A DNA stretch of 64,000 nt from Spodoptera frugiperda (taxonomy: Eukaryota > Arthropoda > Insecta > Lepidoptera > Noctuidae). Positions 34,280 through 46,447 of the stretch are shown here, piece after piece. The position numbers were made by a program, and so were the translations under genes. The notes under the pieces were generated by a model. It was given only the letters and a program-made list of their open reading frames with translations. It made no database searches and had not been told where the DNA came from. Each line of letters opens with the position of its first letter. Within the stretch, counting starts at the first letter, position 1. Where the stretch lies: contig NC_064215.1 in assembly GCF_023101765.2 (NCBI RefSeq), positions 10,912,001 to 10,976,000 of the forward strand, read 5' to 3'.

Positions 34280-37200
34280 AACACCGTGTGTGAACCGCCG
34301 TCTACCATTGTCATACCCGATATTACGATTGTAAACTTTTTAATGACAATCATGAATAATCGGTGGTTGCGTATGAACATTTGTTACGATGATTCCTGTG
34401 CAGTCATTAAAATATTATGTTTATATACGGCATCTTCGTGTGTACACAACGGGCGGTAATTACGCGTTCTAAGAGATTATCATCATTGTTTATGTAATAC
34501 AAGTTGAGCTGTTGATATGGTAGCTAAATAAATCTGCGGCTTCATTTGTAACGCTTATTATTTTATTTCGACTAATTGTATTGCATGTCTGGAAGACGGT
34601 TGTGTCGATTAGATGAAATTAAACGAAGCTCGTAAAAAATAATTAGTAAGAGATTTCTGGGAAACTGATATGGTATATAAATACATTAATAGACAATAAC
34701 ATGAATTTTCCACTTTAATACTAATTATTATTATAAATAACTTGTGTCGTCAATGAGTGTATTGAGAGCAATGAGTAACCGGTCTACTTAAGCAGTGGTA
34801 CTTTATAAGGATGTGGACAATTTTCCTTACCGCGTGTGTGGTATTGGTTTTATTGATGTTTTAATGTGGCCCTTGGATATGAACATTTATTGGAAATGAA
34901 TACCACCCATCAAGTTTAATACTAAACGTTAACTTAGGAAATCGGACAATCAGACAGGTTTGTGAAGGCCGTAAGAAGAAGGATTTTTCAATAAATATAG
35001 AAAAAAAAAAGGAAAAACAAACAAATAGATAGTAAATAAACGATAGGTGCCGCCTCAATCATGGCAAAAACTTCAAAGCTTTCCTAACGATCGAAAAACC
35101 ACACACATAATCCCCTTTTCTTCACATTTTCCATCAGCTATTCAAAAAGCCGTGGTTAGTTTAAATCAAATATTGATGCACACACAATATGGAGCACATG
35201 AAGGGAAAGCCAGGCTTGCATGTTTCATGAGAACCCGTGGTGGTTTAAAATCAAAAGTTTACTTATTCATCAGGGTCACAGCGTGTTTACAGCGGACCAA
35301 TTGGATGAATAGGACTCATCCCATGTTTGGGGAAAAACAAACGACAATTTGTATTGTTCGGAACGATCGCCTGCCAATTTAGGGGATCCACTGAAAGGTG
35401 AAATGATTCTTGTTTCGTTGAGTAAATAAATAGCTTTGACATTGGCTGTAAGCTTTATTAATTTATGAGCAGATTTTGCGATGAAAGAAAGCACCAGACT
35501 GGAATATTTGGGTGACGATACGCAATTACAAACACACGTAGACGCCTATATAACAACAGGAGTTTATCAAACTCTGGTGAAATATTGAACAGATTTATTT
35601 AGTGCTAAACTTGTAATCATTCTACATCTTACATCAATTACCGTGGACGAGTAAATAAAACATCGGCTACAGACAAATGAACAAGAATGATAGCCGATAC
35701 AACGCTAAACAAAGAGAAATAAGACTAAAACAATGTAAGTCTGTTTAGGGATAAACAAAACATCTATCACATGCATCGTAATTTCATCAGTGAAGTCAAA
35801 TAGTTAAACAGAACACGTGGATCCTGCGATTAATTCTGGACATGCACAATGACCTAAGGAGTAATGATAGCCAGAAACAGTTACCACAATATTAGTTGGC
35901 CTGCCAAGAATCTGAGTCTATTGACAGTTGGTAACACATTGCTACTTTCACTGCAAAGGACACGCTTACTCTTACTTATTCATTCTCATGTACCGGCCCT
36001 TTGCCAAGATCCGCTTTGGTTAAGACACTGATCATGTTTCTTGTGGTAACCGTATAAAAAGATCCGTTATCTAGGATTTCGTAAGAATTTCTACTGCACG
36101 TGAGAAGGCCGCAAAATATCTCGAACTATGGTATGCATGCCAAAACCAACAATTTATGTATGCATTTGGCATGACGTTCTACTGAACTTTGGATCACCCT
36201 ACCACATACAGGAAAACATAATCATACTGTATACACAATGAGCTTATGGTAAAACCTTTATAAACAATACAATACAAGGATACCTCAAAAATATAACTTA
36301 CAATGGATATGAAAACTAAAAGCAAACTGAATCCTCTCAACCCCAAACTGACCATTTCAAGTTCTTCAGCCATTTGATATCCAAAGCCACAAGTATACAT
36401 ACAAACGTCCCGGGGCCACGTTAAGAGGGTTCAGTTTGCAAATTTTCCCGGACGTAAGCCATTTTCCATGTGTTTATCCACATTTAACCCCGCTGGTGAA
36501 TCAACAGGGTGTAGTTTGACCGGGAAGGGTATCAGTTATGGTATTATAAGGACCGAGGACATGGTCAGCATGTAATTTGCGGATCCCTGTTCATACTATC
36601 GCGAATAGCTTCAATTAAATGGAGGTTATACACACAAATCATTTCTAGTTATATCCAATGGGGTATTTTAGAGACTATTAGGGCAACAATGACGATAGAT
36701 AGAAATTGAGAGTCAAGGTAAGTACGTTGCAAAATCAGTACTTTGGAAGTTTACATTAATTATGACGTAGGTTACTTGTCTATTTCAAAGACAGCACTTT
36801 TAGAAATCATATGCAATTCGTTTCATTATAAGATGGATGAATGCAAACATTTCTGTTACTACCCACGATATCCTGTATGAGTAAAAAAGCAATCCAAATA
36901 CACCTTGGAACGCAATAATGCCAAGTAAACAAACGGCAAACGGTTGTAAATCAAACAGTTCAACACATTTCATGAATGATTTGTACTTGTTCTACAAAAC
37001 TTTGGTTATTACTATCCTATACTATTACCAGAAAAACAAGGAAATATGAGTCATCACCTGATGGAAATAAGATTGAAGACAGCTGTACCGTTAGTTTTGC
37101 TTTGCACTGAACAGTTGCATGTCAAGGTCTGAATGATCGTAGATTTCAAGTGAAGAGCTAAAAGCGACGGTTTGAAATATTGTTTCAAGAAGAAAAATAT

Positions 37201-40170
37201 ATCTCTTTTTGTTTACGATTTTTATTTATAAATTGCATACTAACTAACCGTAAGTGTGAACCGTGTGTTAGTTTAACGAACGGAGTAATATGATTGTTTC
37301 GTAAGCAGAACAACTATTCTTCTGGCTATCGTCTTTTAATAATGTTCCCGCGCGCCTGACAAAACGCTTGTCTGCAGACCGCAATATATTTCACTAGTTT
37401 TATTTCGCCAATGAAATTTATTCGACAAACAATTCTGAATATTTTCTTTGCGAAAAAGAAATACAGGAATCTAGGTCAATAGTAGTAAACTTAAATGATT
37501 GTTTGAAAATGTTGGGAACAGTTTCAAAATATTTACTATAGCTGTTGCTATGTGTAGTCTACACGCGAACATTTTCCCGGGTCCGCGGCGACGGGCGTCG
37601 TATAACGAAAGACAAACAAAGCATCGGGTAATTTCCATTGATAACGTAACATTAACATTGAACCGATGATGACTGCTCATTATTATCACCTCCTACGCTA
37701 ACCCAAAGTAGCTTTTAACATTCTTTACGACAAAGGCAATAAATAAATATCATAGCAGACATAATTGATACCGACTCCTGCCCTGTGGAGTGCCTTGTGC
37801 TAAAACTAGAACAACTCATGCGGACGAAACCGAAAGACATATTTATTTTACGACTTAGCGAAATACTACCGCGTTGTAAAGCACACGTGATCTTGTACCT
37901 TGCGTCGGGGCCAAGAATAGTGCGCATCCGAGTAAATCATAGGATACCGTCGCAATCATGTGGAGCGAGATACTCTTTACTAGTACGCGAGTCTTTGAAC
38001 CTCGCGCTAACAACTGCATATAAACTAGGCGATAGTAAAATTTACGCTCAAAACACAAATAAACCAACCGTCCAATAGCTTGAAAGCCAACAAAACGTTT
38101 TCCAATTAGCTTCTGTTGTATCTCATACCGACAACGACTAATGCCTGCTCTAACATTTCTGTTAATGCAACCGATTTATGTAAATATTCGGACACATTAA
38201 ACAAATACATAAAATTTCATGACCTAATTTAATTAACATAATTATAACATAGAATGAAGTATCTCTGAACTGGATTTCCCATATAAGTATGTATCTGAGA
38301 CATAACTGAGGTAAAATATTATAATTGGTCGTATTAATAGGTTTACCGGGAACATCGAATGCACTCTGACTAAAGAGGGTCATACGATGACTCAATAAAT
38401 GTAATGGCTGTTCTAATTTTAGCTACTTTCCCGCAAACGGTAATGGACTAATCATCATTTATTTACAAGTTTAATAAACCTGTCAATTAAACATGTCATT
38501 AGCTTTCAAATGAAAGAGATTGTAAATCTACCGAGACTGCGTTAGCCTTATGAGATAACTCAATTTGTACAGAATTACTGTCGGAAGAAACCATAGTTAC
38601 GTAACAAGGATTACTTACAGAAACACCTCGGGCAAAGCGGAAATTCGCAAGCTTCGTAATGGTACTCACCCTGTAACAAAAAGAAAAACATCGTGAAAAC
38701 TAGGTACACTAATTACTTACGAAGAAATACATTAATTACCACAAGTATACGGACAGAGAGCGCAAATAGGGGACCAAGTTAACGTCCACTTGAATTTCCC
38801 CAAGTGCCCCAAAAGTCTAGACCGGACGCTTGTTGGACAATTAATTGTCCTAGGGGTAAAGTCCCCTTACCATCACCAAGTATGTGCCATCGTAGGAGAC
38901 TCATAACTGCATTATGGCAGCCATTTGGGGCTGGGTCATTTACTTGTTTGGAATACGTGTAGGGGTTTTATGATATTTCGTATATGGTCCATTACTTTAA
39001 GTTATTCAGAAGCACGTACTTCAACTATTGTTTAGTCAATTCAAACTTTGCTTTCATTACTTTCTCTTTAGCGTGATGTTTTAATCTAACTTAGCCCTCA
39101 AGTTTGGATCCCGAGACAATACATAAGATCAATAATCTAATTTCCGAAACATTAACATCATTAATTACCGCGCCTCGTTCGGAACCTTTTAACACAAAGT
39201 CAAATACTACAATGCAAACTTTTGGGAACAATGTCGACTTATCGGGCTCCGCACAAAATACGCATTAGAAAACTTGCAAGGACAAGTTGATCCAAGTTTC
39301 GGAGACCAGATAAAGTATAACAAGAACCGATAGGTATTAAGCTTTAAGTTGAGAATTTCGGATATTACGTTAAGCTATAACGGATGTTGTCCGGATCAGG
39401 ATGTTTAATGTTGTAAACGTTTATTTCTGGACAAATTGCGGATGATCGGTTCCGAAGTTAATGACGACTGATTTGGCCGTTCATTCATAAGCACTGTTTA
39501 ATATTCGGTAAGTTATGGTTTTTATTAGAATTCTAAATACATGTGCCGGTTGTGGCTACGCGTTTGCATTCTTTTTACACTACAGGAAAGCTACCAGGAT
39601 AAGTTTAAAGAAGTGCTGCTTTAAGACGTACATAAATATACCTTTAACTACCGTTAATCATAAAACAAAACAAACGTAATCAACATGCAAATCTCGGCAA
39701 CTTCATGACTTGCATTTCATCAGAACCGTGCGTCAATACACATCACAACGTATGAGTAACTAATTAATAACAATTAGTCTCATTAGCACACCAATGTGTA
39801 TTTAAAAACAATGTCCTTCGACCGCATTTTTACTTGATGCGGGCCAGAATCGTAATGGAACCAGTAAAACTGACATAACTATAAAATCTGGCGTTCCACT
39901 TGACTGCAATTTGTATGATGTAATCGCAGTTGTAAAACCAAACTATGTTTAATAATGTGGGTTATCGTAAAAAATGTTTACGAATAAAAAGGGGACGAGA
40001 TAAACCAATATTAAAATTCTGGCAACATAATTCCGTGATGGGGAAGCTTGGGTTACCGAATCAACTAAAAAATCTCAGATATTTTTCTATCAAATTGAAA
40101 TTGGCGGACAAATCAATCCTCTATACGAGAACGCCATTTTATACCGAAGAAAAGGGTTTATCTTGTTGAT
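34280..40170. other. Long stretch without a supported gene
   Basis: AT-rich. The most open frame is 37743-38078 (+, about 112 codons from stop to stop, about 22% G-first), without splice signals. 35047-35382 (+, 111 codons) has about 18% G-first. Two moderately GC-rich patches (36410-36540 and 38770-38880) contain no recognisable element. Confidence 0.5.
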
Positions 40171-40172
40171 GA

Positions 40173-40180
40173 TATAAATA
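40173..40180 (+). promoter_or_regulatory. TATA-like box upstream of the broken gene
   Basis: TATAAATA would place transcription start near 40204, leaving a leader of about 95 bases before the ATG at 40299. TATA-like octamers are common in AT-rich DNA, so the weight comes only from its position. Confidence 0.25.
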
Positions 40181-40298
40181 AACTTGTCAATAGCACCAAA
40201 AACTTAAAATAAATTGAAACAACTAAAATTTAACAACAAACACATTCAATGAAAAAAAAATGAGTCATGAACTCATTACTCACAGCACTAATTAAACC

Positions 40299-40900
40299 AT
40301 GAAGGTAAGTAAATAAGTCAATAGTTACAACACGACAATACTGTTCATTGCTTATCGTATAAATAAATACTTCATGAATTTTTCATGACATCTGTTAGGA
40401 CATGAGTCCTTGCGTCAGTACTTGGAGATGAGTCAGCAGAAACAGTAGCAACTGGTCAGAATTATGATCATATTGTCATTGATATAGAGATCCAGTCATT
40501 TGTAGACGATATCAAAGAGAATCACGTAAATTGCCATCAAGAAGTTAGACGCCAAAGCGATTGACATAATTCACGAGAAACTATGACAGAAATAAAATAT
40601 CATGACCTAGCTAAACAGATTACAACAAATAAAATAAAATCAGATGATAAACATGAGGAATTTACCCAAACAGGATTAAAAACAGAAAAAAATACAGATA
40701 GGGATGAATTGGAAGAAATATTTTCTAAGCACAGTGAGTGCGCCCATGGCCATTAACTAAAGGGTATTATCGATGGCATAAAGCAATTTGTAGTAGATTT
40801 ATCAATAGGAGGTATCTTGGTATCGCCTGCTAATGACAGTGGGGGACCAGACGGTACGATACAGATTATTGGAAATTGCTATCAGTTTAAAATATTGTGA
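40299..40900 (+). pseudogene. Broken gene for a small, probably secreted protein
   Basis: One frame runs from 40406 to the terminal TGA at 40898-40900: 162 sense codons interrupted only by TGA (40562-40564) and TAA (40754-40756). About 35% of the codons begin with G (57 of 162, hand count), a strong coding signature. The start is hydrophobic and then acidic (VLASVLG|DESAE), like the end of a signal peptide. Next come acidic/lysine-rich segments (IQSFVDDIKENH; DRDELEEIFSKH) and a glycine-rich C-terminus (SGGPDGTIQIIGNCYQF). Upstream, ATGAAG|GTAAGT at 40299-40310 resembles the Met-Lys mini-exon of many insect secreted-protein genes. The best acceptor (TCTGTTAG, ending 40398) leads into the frame one base out of phase, just before a further in-frame TGA (40403-40405). 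Gaps around the stops are too short for introns. The family is not recognised. Confidence 0.5.
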
Positions 40901-40904
40901 GGGA

Positions 40905-43900
40905 CGATTCTATCTTTTAACTAAACGAAGATATCGAAGATGTTTGGACTTGAAAGTAAAAGTTATAACTTCATTGATATCTGATTCCATAGGATGATTA
41001 TGGAATCTTACATACAAAGGAATGTACATTTTTAGCTTCACTAGAGGATTGACCGACAGAATGACACTTAAAAATTTTTTGTTTGACAAAAAGTGCCAAA
41101 GTGCCAAAAGTGACTTCCTTTTCTAACTGATTTTGACATTGACATTGATTTTTGAAATTTTGGTGTAGTTTTCACGATACTAGGTTTTGTTACGTTATTA
41201 ACTACGAAACATAACTTTCACTCACATTAATCTTAAGAACTTAGAACTAACTACTTAAGATGAAGGGCGTTCTTATTATCAATAGCATAGTTATTCCACC
41301 CGTCGCGTCGGTAGATTTAAAGTGCATTTATTACGATATGATTCCATTATTCTGCTCTCACATAAAGCATGATCTGTCTATGGTGTTAAGCCTACGCACT
41401 TTCTTGTCTGTAGGTGCGACATGAAAGTGAGTGGGGTCTGTCCCGTAGGCAGCATCCAACTAGTTGATACGCCCATATACAACAAAAAGCAGCACAATCT
41501 AGCAACGTTTCGAAACCTACACAAAACATTTCCGATTATGATTATTATAGTACTTAGTTGCGCATCCGAAAAATACAGTTACAATAAGAATGAAAGTTTT
41601 GTGTTTCATACATCTACATCCGACCCGATTTCCCAGCACCAAAAATTGAGTTTAGATATTTTTACCAATAACTAACTGTCTGGACATTCAAAAAATTCCA
41701 ACGTTCTATCTCGTAAAACCAATTGGCAGGTAGATACGGAAGCTTGAAACACCTACCTCTAATTTAAAAATAAGAAGCGACCATAGAATTCCGTTGAAAC
41801 AAATAAATACGTCTAGCCATAAAGAAGACAAAACACCACATTCACACCCACACGACTCCACAAATTAATATCATCTCACCACAACGATAAGTCAGAGAGG
41901 ACGCCATTTTTCTCTATTAACTATATTAATATAAAAGCAAGGGAATCCACAACACGTCATAAAGCCGGCCCATACGGATCACTCATGGTGCCCTATCCCG
42001 TGGCCGAGTATAATTTGGGACCACGGATATTAGATCTGCAAATTGGTCGTGTTATCTGCCGCCCTACCCGAGGGTGACCATTAGGAAACAGGGACATTAG
42101 GGAAGTCAGTACCGGTAATAAAAATTTTCTTTCGCTATAAATAACCGCGTTTTAAGATTAAGCGTAGGTATATTTGATCTATTTTTCATTTGCTTGGCTT
42201 CATGCGAGTGAAAATGACCGGTTAATTCAAGCATGTAACACCGGATTTCTCGTATGATTTATCAAAGATCTTGTATTCATAGATACAAACAAATTGGGCC
42301 ACACATGTTGAGTAACTAGTTATTGAACTAAATATGAAAATGCTAAGCTTAATAAAAATAATGGCAACAATAAGAGAAAATGGCTGCACTAATTCCTGCA
42401 TTAGGATTTAGAAACTGCTTAGATTTATTTAAATGGTAAAATAAAATAATACTTATGTAGATGACCAGGCGTCTGATCTTGTATGTGGAGACACAGACAA
42501 TTAACATTCACGTCAGCGCCACATAGGTTGTTGGAAAGTCAAAGTATAAACGGTCGTTTAGAACGAATACTTTACCTATTCTTATATTACTGCTATTGTT
42601 CCCACTCATGATATATTAGATACATATACTCCTAAAGCTTCTAGAAATATTCTAATTTCGCTGACGAAATGTCTCGCACGTGAGACTGGCGTGTGTACAG
42701 TGCAATTAACAGGATTTAAAGTCAACAATGAATCAAATCAGTCTAATGTTGGACGATCCAGACTAAACCTTGTCAGAGAGTTATTTTTAGTTTCAAATCT
42801 AAAATGCATACCCACATTTCAGTTACGAAATCCTTCTTAAAAACCATTCAATGCATGAAGACAGTCTTAACACCTATCGTACCGAAGCCTGTCTGTTAAA
42901 AGGTCAACATAAAATATTGGAAGATGTAGACAGCAAGTCATTCCCAATACATTAAAGCCATGGTCACTATACACCGCTCCCTTCTTGGCGGTCTGTAATG
43001 GCGAACACAACGCCATCTAATGGCTATATTGACCTACGGCCTATCCACGGAGCATTACTTAGGACGATATTTATTTATATCAAGCTGTCGTGATAGCCGG
43101 AGGTTACGAAACATGTTCCCGGTATTAAAGACAGGAGTTCAAAACCTAGGATGAACTATCAGAGAGAGAGAAAAGATAATAATTTGTGAAATACCTAATG
43201 ACAATGAAGAAAGCCCATTAAATAATAGAACACACACTAGCAACGGAAATGCCATGCATGCTACGAAAAACTAAAAGCGAGTAAATGACTAACATTCAGA
43301 GAACTATTAAACATGTGGTGTAATTAATAATAATTACGGTCGACTGAGGCCACCACGGAGTGCATTTTTGACAGAGACTGATGCAAGACACGTCTTTTCT
43401 AAATCTAAACTGCATAACAACGTCTGCACCCAGAAGTTTCATAGAAAACAGAGTCTCATCGGACACAGATAATTATGAAGTATTGCAACAAGAGTGTCAA
43501 CATATGATTTTTTTTATCGAAAAAACACAGCGTTGGATTCACTCCAATCTATACATTGTCACATAAATAATAAAGAATTGCGTTTCCTCGTACTAAAATA
43601 AATGTCTTACAGATAACTCCAGTCACCTTGGAAATCATAGAAAAGTATAGAATTGCAACATTTCGCAACAGGCGTTCGCACATAATGAATGTGACATTTG
43701 AAGTGAAAATAATGGTCTATAAATATAAGTAAAAATCAAGCTTCCAGTTACTGACTGCCGTTAATAAATAAGCATAATATAAACTTGTAAAATATTACTA
43801 TGTGTAGCGAGCTGTAAATCTTTAGACAGGTTGTAAAATTCGGTGCTCTATAAAATAGAAACGACACGGGAGGATGCAACAGCGTTAAATTGCAAACATA

Positions 43901-44200
43901 AATTGCGAAGTAATAAAACTAATTGATTAGTCTTCTAGGCTGTTTAACAACTGTGAAACAAGGCCTAAAGTATTCCACCCAGTTCTCATTTATGTATTTT
44001 GTAACTATTGTCGAAAACCGTAATAAATGTTAAGTACAATAAGCGTGATTATAATAACAAATGATAGACAAAGTCAATAACACTTTGAGCCATTTAAATA
44101 CAGCAAAGATCACCACAATGACCCTGCCGGTGACAATGAGGAAGTATTACGAACAAGTGTAAGTATTTGCAAATTTATTTCTAGATGATAAGAATTCCAA
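40905..44200. other. No supported gene
   Basis: AT-rich. A tandem 'agtgccaaagtgccaaaagtg' occurs near 41092-41112. A GC-richer patch at 41960-42110 and another at 42960-43060 have the look of old repeats, but I cannot name them. The frame at 43381-43566 (+) ends just before an AATAAA (43570s) but has only about 18% G-first codons. The 84-codon frame at 41421-41675 begins ATGAAAGTGAGT. Confidence 0.45.
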
Positions 44201-44215
44201 CAAAAGTGACAGTGT

Positions 44216-44223
44216 TATAAAAG
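44216..44223 (+). promoter_or_regulatory. TATA-like box TATAAAAG
   Basis: A canonical TATAAAAG lies about 107 bases upstream of an ATG at 44330. The start site would fall near 44247, and the intervening leader becomes strongly CpG-rich from about 44285. Confidence 0.3.
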
Positions 44224-44329
44224 TGGCTATTATCTCAAACAACGTGTAAAATCTTCGTGAAAATGCGTAATCTGGTGTGAATCTGTGTGCGCGTGACTAG
44301 GTGCGTGCGCGCGTGGCACACTGACCGAG

Positions 44330-44431
44330 ATGCGCGCTAGCGCCGCCGCCGGCGCCTACGACCGTATGACGCAACCATGTAGGGCACCCACTACGCTATC
44401 CGCAACTATATCTATCGCTGATGTCTAAAAC
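44330..44431 (+). CDS. First-exon-like short frame, alanine-rich
   Basis: Thirty-three codons run from ATG to TAA in a CpG-rich block, starting MRASAAAGAYDRMTQP. A donor-like GTATGA inside it (about 44364) could end a first coding exon of 34 bases. The arrangement of TATA-like box, CpG-rich leader and alanine-rich start is what the 5' end of an insect gene with large introns looks like. The downstream 2 kb shows no second exon that I can support, so this remains a candidate promoter and 5' end. Confidence 0.25.
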
Positions 44432-46440
44432 GAGATAAATGCCGCGTAGCAACAGCATTTCAATTTGCATATTCCATTCATTATACGCCACACCGTTTTA
44501 GAATAGTTGAGAATTATAATAGCGCATTCATAAGCGTGACAACAGGTTAATATCTGTTAAAACAGACAGCAGAACATAAACACTTGGCGGACAGAAGCTC
44601 ATATCGTAATGCAAAAGAGCATTTACGATGACACAGATGTCGGAAAATCTTGGAAAAATGATCACACGACATGCAAATGTTGCGTGAACGAGTATTCTAG
44701 GATTTTTGTTGCGACACTTTTCAGTTTGTAAAACTGTCTGGATTAGCATAACACAAAATGCAATTATCTGTAATGAGTACGAGCGGTTTGAGCATTGATT
44801 ATGTACATATACATACACTAGTCTTTGCATACAACATTGTTGGTGTTTGAATAGAACAAGCATCTTGACCTATGGTTACGTTATCTAGTGACTCGGGCGC
44901 AGGCGATGGGTGCTAGGTCACCGATACATTGCAACTGTTGCAGCGGTCACGTGGATACAATGCGGTGGGACAGAGGTATCGTCGTTAATTACCTTCGACC
45001 GTATATAATTCACAATGGACGAGGAAAATCACCGTTTGAATATTAACTAAGTAATTAGCAAATGGAATTTGTAGTAGGGCGTAAATCCCTACGTACTGGT
45101 ATAGCGTCTTCATGTATAATTTAAAAGGAATATTGTTGATTTTGTTGCCGATATCAGTTGCTTCTATTTTGTTAACAGATTTGCTATAGAGAACAAAACG
45201 ATTTCAAGTTATTTTTAGGTTGAACTAGAAATTCAAAACTTTACCGCATACCATGAATAATTTTCTAGACTTCGAGGAAAAATACAAACAGATCATTTAT
45301 TCAGAAAACAATTGTTTGTTGTAGTTATCTGTTGCCAAGCGGAACTCCGTACTGGCCACTGGCACACTGGATGGATCGCCTACGCCCTATGACTGGCAGT
45401 TCACTGACATTTTCACTCTTTTCCTTCAAAGCGAAAATATTTATGCACATCTCATTTCAATTACTTTGTCCCATTTAACAAATAGTTCCATGTTACAAAA
45501 ATACCTCTACGGACGCGGATGCCGAGTATCAACTGTATAAGATCAAACCAAATAAATTCTTTGTAAGGTTCAATTACAATTCCTTTGATATCGTTCCGTA
45601 TGAGAAATGAGCTGAAGCAAAAGAAGAAATATCAAGTTTAGCTTACATTTGAACAACAATTGGAGTAGCTACCATTGATTCTAGAAAATTCAACCGGAAA
45701 ATTTTGACAAAATGTAGGTAATGACGACAAACTAGAATGTACCAAGATAGACAAACCTAAAGGGACAAGAATCGACTTACCAGATTTCACAAATTCAGAA
45801 ACTGACAAACAAACCAAAATAGTTTCTCTAACTCCTTAAGACAAGATAACAATCCAACCGAACATAATAAGCCTAAAACAAAACGATAATGCCTATACAA
45901 ATACGAAAAAGGCAAGCCTGTATCTAAACTAGTCTGCATAAGGAGAATGAATGCAATTGCAGCACTACCAATGAATCAAGAGTTATTTTGATCTATTGGA
46001 GTCCCGCATACATATCTTGGCACACGTAAGAATGCACTACATTGTATGATTGTCAATTTATTTATAGAGTTTACCGTTTCAAATTGAACGTGTGCTGCAT
46101 TTACTGGTGCAGTTAGGTGTCTGGTTTAATCGGAGGCTTGGGATTGTTTCTGCAACTGCAATTTGATGTCAGGTGGTTTTATAACTAAGTTTTGCTTCAG
46201 TACTTTCGATGTCTAGTAGTTACGTAATGGGCGGATGGCCCAGGACGACAAATTCTGGGGGGCGCCAAAAAAATTACAAACTACTACTAACACTTGATAT
46301 TGCTTTCCTCAAGTGGGCGTCACAATATTTTCGCCCGGAGTGTCAGTGGCCCTTACGCCGGCACTGGACAAAGTCTCTAACAAGTTATTATAGTCTCTAA
46401 CATGTTTCTGCTTTTAGGCTTATCATTTAGGTCTAACGCA
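44432..46440. other. No supported gene
   Basis: The 111-codon minus-strand frame at 44528-44863 has only about 15% G-first codons and is rejected. 44870-44990 and 45335-45410 are GC-richer without a frame. The 63-codon frame at 46209-46400 lies in a patch with G-runs and no support. Confidence 0.5.
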
Positions 46441-46447
46441 AATGCAC

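Noticed and set aside
37743..38078. 112-codon open stretch on the plus strand
   Set aside because: Looks codon-like at first sight, but G-first is about 22%, no splice signals bound it, and a 70-codon antisense frame overlaps.
41421..41432. ATGAAAGTGAGT, another possible Met-Lys mini-exon
   Set aside because: No TATA-like box upstream and no coding-like exon following; the 84-codon readthrough frame has poor codon bias.
42460..42490. Tyr-Val-Asp-Asp reading resembling a copia reverse-transcriptase active site
   Set aside because: A stop codon lies a few codons upstream in the same frame and no flanking reverse-transcriptase motifs are present.
44528..44863. 111-codon minus-strand frame
   Set aside because: About 15% G-first codons; no start or splice context.
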